From Methanobacteriota archaeon (lineage in GTDB: Archaea > Halobacteriota > Syntropharchaeia > JACQPP01): 18,770 nt of DNA. Position 1 is the first letter of the stretch, and the number at the start of each line of letters is the position of its first letter. The notes beneath the pieces are model-generated. The model was not told where the DNA came from. It did not search any database and worked only from the letters and a program-made list of their open reading frames with translations. This document shows positions 10,201-16,200 of this stretch, piece by piece. The stretch lies in NCBI GenBank assembly GCA_016207465.1, contig JACQPP010000003.1:1-18770 (forward strand), given 5' to 3'. The position numbers and the translations under genes were made by a program.

Positions 10201-13200
10201 ACCGTGGCCGAGACCGCGATGCCGGTGGAGGTGTTGTTGTAGGGGCCGGGGAAGTTCACCGCGATGGCGGGGCGGGTGCGGTCCACGTGGAGCCCGAGGC
10301 CCGAGAGGTTAGTTCCATTTATCGAGTTCCCGACGCTATCGCTGGCATTGAAGAGTACGCTGTAATTGCCATCAGAGACCCCAGCGAGGCTGATGGTCCC
10401 GGTCCACTGGTCCGTCGAACCAACCCGGTTCAGGATTGTCCGCGTCGCGGCGATCCCGCCGTCGGTGACGTTGTAGAGGACGGCCTCCGCGTAGGCGACA
10501 CCTGCCGGGTCCGTCAGGATGGCGGACACCGGAACGGTGGCCGCGGTTGTGTTGTTGTACTGGCCGGGGAAGTCCACCGTCACATTGGGGGCCTGGCGGT
10601 CCAGGCGGATGTTGAAGCCGCTGGTGTTGGTGGCGTTGTTGGAGTTGGGCGTGGCGTTCAGGTCGCTGGCGTTGACCCGCAGGGTGTAGTTGCCGTCGGC
10701 GAGCCCGAGGATGCTGACGTTGCCGGTCCACACGCCGCCGCCCGCGTTCGTGAGGGCGGTGCGACTGAAGTTGCCCGATGTGTTGGCGAGGCCGGCCTCC
10801 ACGAAGGCCACGCCGTTGGTGTCCACCACGGTGGCCTGCACCGGGACATTGGTGGAGGTCGTATTGAACCCGGTGGGGAAGTCAATGGTCACCGAGGGCA
10901 GGTTCTGGTCCAGCACCTGCCAGGTCCACACCATCTGAACGCTTCCGTTCTGGTTGCCGGCGAAGGCGGTGACGTTCCAGGTGCCGATGGCCGCCGAGGA
11001 GTTGTTGTAGGAAGCGGCGGTAGCCGATGTGTTGTTCTGGACCCCGGCGCCGTTGATGCTCCATGTCACGTTGACCGTCTGGTTGAACGTGAGATTGAAG
11101 GGCCGGGCGTTGTTCTCGTTGTCCTGGAAGGTGGCGGCGGGCGCCGAGGCGTTGACCCCGGGCGGGCCTTCGGTGGTGGCGTTCACGGCGCTGGAGTTGT
11201 TGCGGAACCCGTCGCCATCCCGGGCCCCCACGACATAGGTGTAGGGGGTGCTGTTGTTGAGGCCGCTGTCCAGGTAGAAGATGCCGGTAGTGGTGTTCAC
11301 CAGGATTCCGCCGCGGAAGACGTCGAACTCGGTCCCCGCGGGGTTGGCGCCCTGGGTCCACGTGAGGTTGACCTTGTTCGCCGAGAGCACCGCCGCGGAG
11401 GGCGAGGGGGCATCGGCCGGGGTGAACATGGCCGTGGTCGCGTTGCTGCTGTTGAGGCCGTCGCCGTTGATGGCCCGCACATTGTAGGAGTAGGAGGTGT
11501 TGGGGGTGAGCCCCACGTCATACAGGGAGGTGGCCGTGGTGTTCCCCAGCAGGGTGATGCCGCGGAACGCCTGGTAGACGGTCCCAGCCGCGTTGCCCGC
11601 GGAGGACCAGGAGAGGAGGATGCCCGTCGAGTTGGAGGAGGAGGCCCCCGGGGCGGTGGGGGCCGCGGCCCGCGAGTAGGTGGACTGGCTCACGTTGGTG
11701 GCGTTGACGTTGCCGTAGATGTCCACGGTGCGGAGGGTGATGGAGGCCGAGACATTGGGGGTGATTGTGGTCAGGTTGTAGTAGCCCACCGTCACGTTGG
11801 CGGTGAGTGTCCCGTTGATGAATACCTGTGTGTGGTTCCAGCCCGAGGCAGGGTCGGTCCACGTCCAGTTGATGTGGTTGGTCCCGCTGGCGTTGGCCAG
11901 CCCCGAGGCCGCCTGGGGGGCCACGTCGTCGAGGACCGTCCACGACCACACGTACTGGCTCGCACCGTTGCTGTTCGTGACATAGGCCGTCAGGTTCCAC
12001 GTCCCGTTCGCCACGCTTGTGTTGTTGTAGACCGCATATGTCACCGAGGCGTTGGTCTGCACCAGTGAGCCGTTCAGCCTCCATTCCACCGTCACCGTCT
12101 GGTTCGACGTGACGTTGAAGGACTGGGAGCCCGAGGAGAGCAGAGTCGAGACCGGGGTCGCCGGGAGCCCGGAGACCGAGGGGAGGCCGGGGAGGGTGAC
12201 GGTCCAGGTAAGCGTGCTACTGGTGCCGTTCAGGTTGGTCCCGTTCACGGTCACCGTGTGGTTGCCGCCGGTGCTGAAGGAGGTGGTGTAGTTGTCATAG
12301 TTGTTGCTCACGTTCGAGCCGTCCATCGTCCAGTTCCAGGCGGTGATGGACTGGTTAGCACTCGCATTGAAGTTCACGGACTCGCTGGAGTTCAAACTGA
12401 AAGCGGCGTCAGCCGATGCGGTCTTGTTGTTCGAGTAGGAGGTGAGGGCAGGGGCGTCGCAGTCCAGGGCCGAGCCGCCGGGGTAGGCCGCGGAGAGGAA
12501 GGGGCGGAAGGAGGCGAGGCCGTAGGGGGGGTTGTCGAGGTAGTCGTAGATGCTGGAGCGGATGGCGGAGCAGTCCGTTGTGCCCCAGTAGTTGGAAGTG
12601 GCGTTGACCGTGGGGCTCTGGGAGTTGTTGAGGTTGTAGAGGGTGTTGCTGTAGATGTTGTTGTTGGTGATGGAGATATTCGCACTCCCCGCAAGGAGAA
12701 GTCCCGAGTTGACATTATTGGTGATGTTGTTGCCTGTGAGGATGTTGTTACTACTGAAAGAGGAGATCTTGATACCGCCATAGATGTTTCCATTCGCGGT
12801 GTTATTGGTGAGAGTGCTGTAATTACTGGAGGAAACGAGATAAATGCCAGCGTCGTTGTTATCATTTGCGGTGTTATTAGTGAGAGTGCCATTGCTGGAA
12901 TTAGTGAGAAGGATTCCACTACCGAGATTATTGTTTGCAATGTTGTCCTTGAGAGTGGTTCCGTTGCTGAAGTAGAGGCTAATGCCCGTTTCGGGACTCA
13001 TACCGCTACCACTCCGATACTGGAAATTGGCAATGTTGCCAATCAGAGTATTGTTATTGGACTCCACGAGATCAATACCACGGTTATTGTTACTCGCGTT
13101 ATTAGTGGTGAGATTGTTGCCAGTGGAGCCGGAGAGGTATATTCCATAGCCCTTGGTGTTGTTGTTAGCAGTATTGTTAGTAAGAGTATTATCATTAGAT

Positions 13201-16200
13201 GAGATAAGCAGGATGCCATAGCCGGTACTCCCACTGTCACCATTAGAACTAACATTGTTGCTAATGAGTTTAGTGTTATTGGAAAGGGAGAGGTTGATGC
13301 CCTGGTTATTAGTGGTAATCCATACATTTGAAACGTTCACACCATTGACGTTGCTCAGTTTGATCCCCGCCTTGAGAAACCCAGTCGCGTTTTGGACTTT
13401 CAGCCAAGAGAGATTAGCGTTGTTGGTAGTCACCGTAATTGTGTCCAAACTGTCCAACGACGCATTCACCGTCACATCATACGTCGTGTTGTACGCCTTC
13501 AGTGTGATGCTCTTGTTGACGACGAGGCTCTCGGTGTATGTCCCCGCGCACACTTGGACGGTGTCGCCGTTCTGGGCCTTGTTGATGGCCTCCTGGATGG
13601 TGGCGCTGTAGGACACCCCGCTGGTGCACGCGGGGCTCCCGGTCTTGTTGACCACGCGGGTGGAGCCGTTGGGCGCGCTCACGGTGAGGGTCCAGGTGAG
13701 TGTGCTTCCGGTGCCGTTGTTGTTGCTCCCGTAGACGGCGACGGTGTGGGTCCCCTCGGTGTCGAAGCGGGTGGTGTAGTTGTCGTAGTTGTTGCTCTGG
13801 TTGGTCCCGTTGACCTGCCAGGTCCATGTGGTGACGGTCTGGTTGGGGGTGGCGTTGAATCGGATGGATTCCGATGTGTTGAGGGTGGGGGTGGTGGTGT
13901 TGTTCTGGGTCTTGTTGTTGTCCCAGGCGGTGATGGAGGGGGCGCCTCCCTGGACGAGGAATGCGGAGATGTTCGTTGAGACAACGTTTCCCGCGATGTC
14001 TTTGTAGTATATTCTCCATCCGACTTCGGTCCCGGCGGGGGTGCTGGTGTTCTGCCAGGTGAAGTTGGACCATGTCCATTCGCCGAGGGTGCCGAGGTTC
14101 TGGGTGGTCCCGTTGGTCCAGGTTCCGGTTTCGTTCGTGGCCAGCGTTGCGTTGGCGAGTTCGTTGCCGTCGTATCCCTGGGCTTGGAGGAGGACGGCGC
14201 CGCCGGTGGGGGTGGTGGAGGCGTTCTGGGCCTCGCCCTGGGCCTGGGGGGTCTCGCGGTCTATGCGGACTTGGGCGGACTTGGCGCTCTCGGCGTTGCC
14301 GAGGAGGTCGGTGGAGTTGTAGCGCACGTAGCGGATGCACACCGAGCCCGAGGCGCAGGAGACGCTGGCGCTCGTGCCTGCGGTGCTGGGTGTGCAGGTG
14401 TTGGAGGTGTCCACGCAGTATTTGGTGGTGTTGACCCCAGTGCCGGAGTCGGTGGGGGTGAGGGTGACGGTGAGGCTGGAGGGGGACCATCCGGCGGGGG
14501 CGTTGTCGGTGGTGGTGGGGGCGGTGGTGTCGAGGCGGATGAGGTATCCGGTGGTGTTGGTGGTGTTGATGCTGTTCCCGGCCGGGTCGGTGGCGTTGAT
14601 GCGGAGGGTGTAGTTGCCGTCGGCGATGCCCCCGATGGGGAGGGTCCCGGTCCAGAGGCTTCCCCCGGCGCTGGTGAGGGGAATCTGGGATGGAGTGATG
14701 TTGCCGGTGGTGTTCTGGAGGACGGCGCTGGCGAAGGCCACTCCGCTGGTGGCGTCGGTGATGGTGGCGGAGACGGGGATGGTGGTTTTGGTGTCGTTGG
14801 GGCCGGTGGGGAAGACGATGGTGACAGTGGGGGCGGTGCGGTCGAGCTGGATGTTGAGGCCGGTGGTGTTGGTGGTGTTGATGCTGTTGCCGAGGTTGTC
14901 GGTGGCGTTGACGCGGAGGGTGTAGTTGCCGTCGGAAGCCCCGGAGATGTCGAGGGTGCCCGTGTAGGTGGAGCCGGAGACGGGGGAGAGGGCGGTGCGG
15001 GTGGTGGTGAGGTTTCCGGTGGCGTTTTCGAGGATGGCCTCCGCGTAGGCGACCCCGGCCTCGGTGTCGCTCACGGTGGCGTTGACGTAGAGGGAGGTGG
15101 TGCCGGTGAGGTTGTAGTTGCCGGGGAGGACGATGGTCACGGTGGGGGCGGCGCGGTCCACGCGGACGGTGGAGGCCAGGGTGGAGTTGAGGCTGTTGCC
15201 GAGGTTGTCGGTGGCGTTGAGGTAGAGGGTGTAGTTGCCGTCGGAGATGGAGGCGATGGGGACGCCCCCGGTCCAGGCGGTGCCGTTGGAGGCGAGCGCC
15301 GTGCGGGTGGCGGTGATGTTGCCCGCCGAGGCGTTGTAGAGGACCGCCTCCGCGTAGGCCACGCTGCTGGTGGCGTCGGTGACGGTCGCGTTGACGACAA
15401 TGATGCCCGCGGTGTCCAGGTAGGGGCCGGGGAGCGTCACCGAGATGGAGGGCGGCGCGCGGTCAATGTGGAGGCCGAGGCCGGTGAGGTTGGTGGAGTT
15501 GGTCGCGTTCCCGACCTGGTCGGTGGCGTTGAAGAGGATGGAGTAGTTGCCATCGGAGATGCCGGAGAGGCTGATGGTGCCGGTCCACTGGCTGGTGGAG
15601 CCCACCTGGGCGAGGGCGGTGCGGCTGGAGGCGATGTTGCCCGAGGTGAGGTTGTAGAGGATGGCCTCCGCGTAGGCGATGGACGAGGCGTCGGTGATGG
15701 TGGCGCTGACGGGGACCGTGGAGGAGGAGGTGTTGTTGAACTGGCCGGGGAAGTCAATGGTGACGGTGGGGCCCTGGCGGTCCAGGCGGATGTTGAGGCC
15801 GGTGGTGTTGGTGGTGTTCCGGGAGTTGGCCGTGTAGTTGGAGTCGGTGGCGTTGACGAACAGGGTGTAGTTGCCGTCGGAGAGGCCCGCGATGCTCACG
15901 GTCCCGGTCCAGACGTTCCCTCCAATGTTGGTGAGGGGGGTGCGGCTGAAATTGCGGCCGCAGTTGGTGCAGGAGGTGTCGTTGCTCAGGGAGGCCTCCA
16001 CGTAGGCCACGCCGCTGGCATCGGCCACGGTGGCGCTCACGGAAACGTTGACGGAGGTGGTGTTATAGCCGGGGAAGTTGATTGCGACAGTGGGGGCCTC
16101 GCGGTCAATGCGGATGTTGAGGCCGGTGGTGTTTGTGTTGTTCCCCGAGTTGGGGGTCGTGTTGGCGTCGGTGGCGTTGACGTAGAGGGTGTAGTTGCCG

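Noticed and set aside
6279..12068. Plus-strand open frame of 1,929 codons
   Set aside because: It lies wholly antisense to the fibre repeats. Its product is a Gly/Val/His/Arg/Pro-rich shadow with no domain logic, as expected opposite a GC-rich gene biased to ACC, AAC and GCC codons.
12258..13202. Plus-strand frame with its own periodic Ile/Val-rich pattern
   Set aside because: The periodicity is the reverse complement of the beta-helix rungs. The minus-strand product has complete NosD caps, so this is a shadow.
12465..13660. True NosD copper-insertion protein for nitrous oxide reductase
   Set aside because: Only the beta-helix fold is shared. It is one domain of a giant fibre and no nos genes are near.
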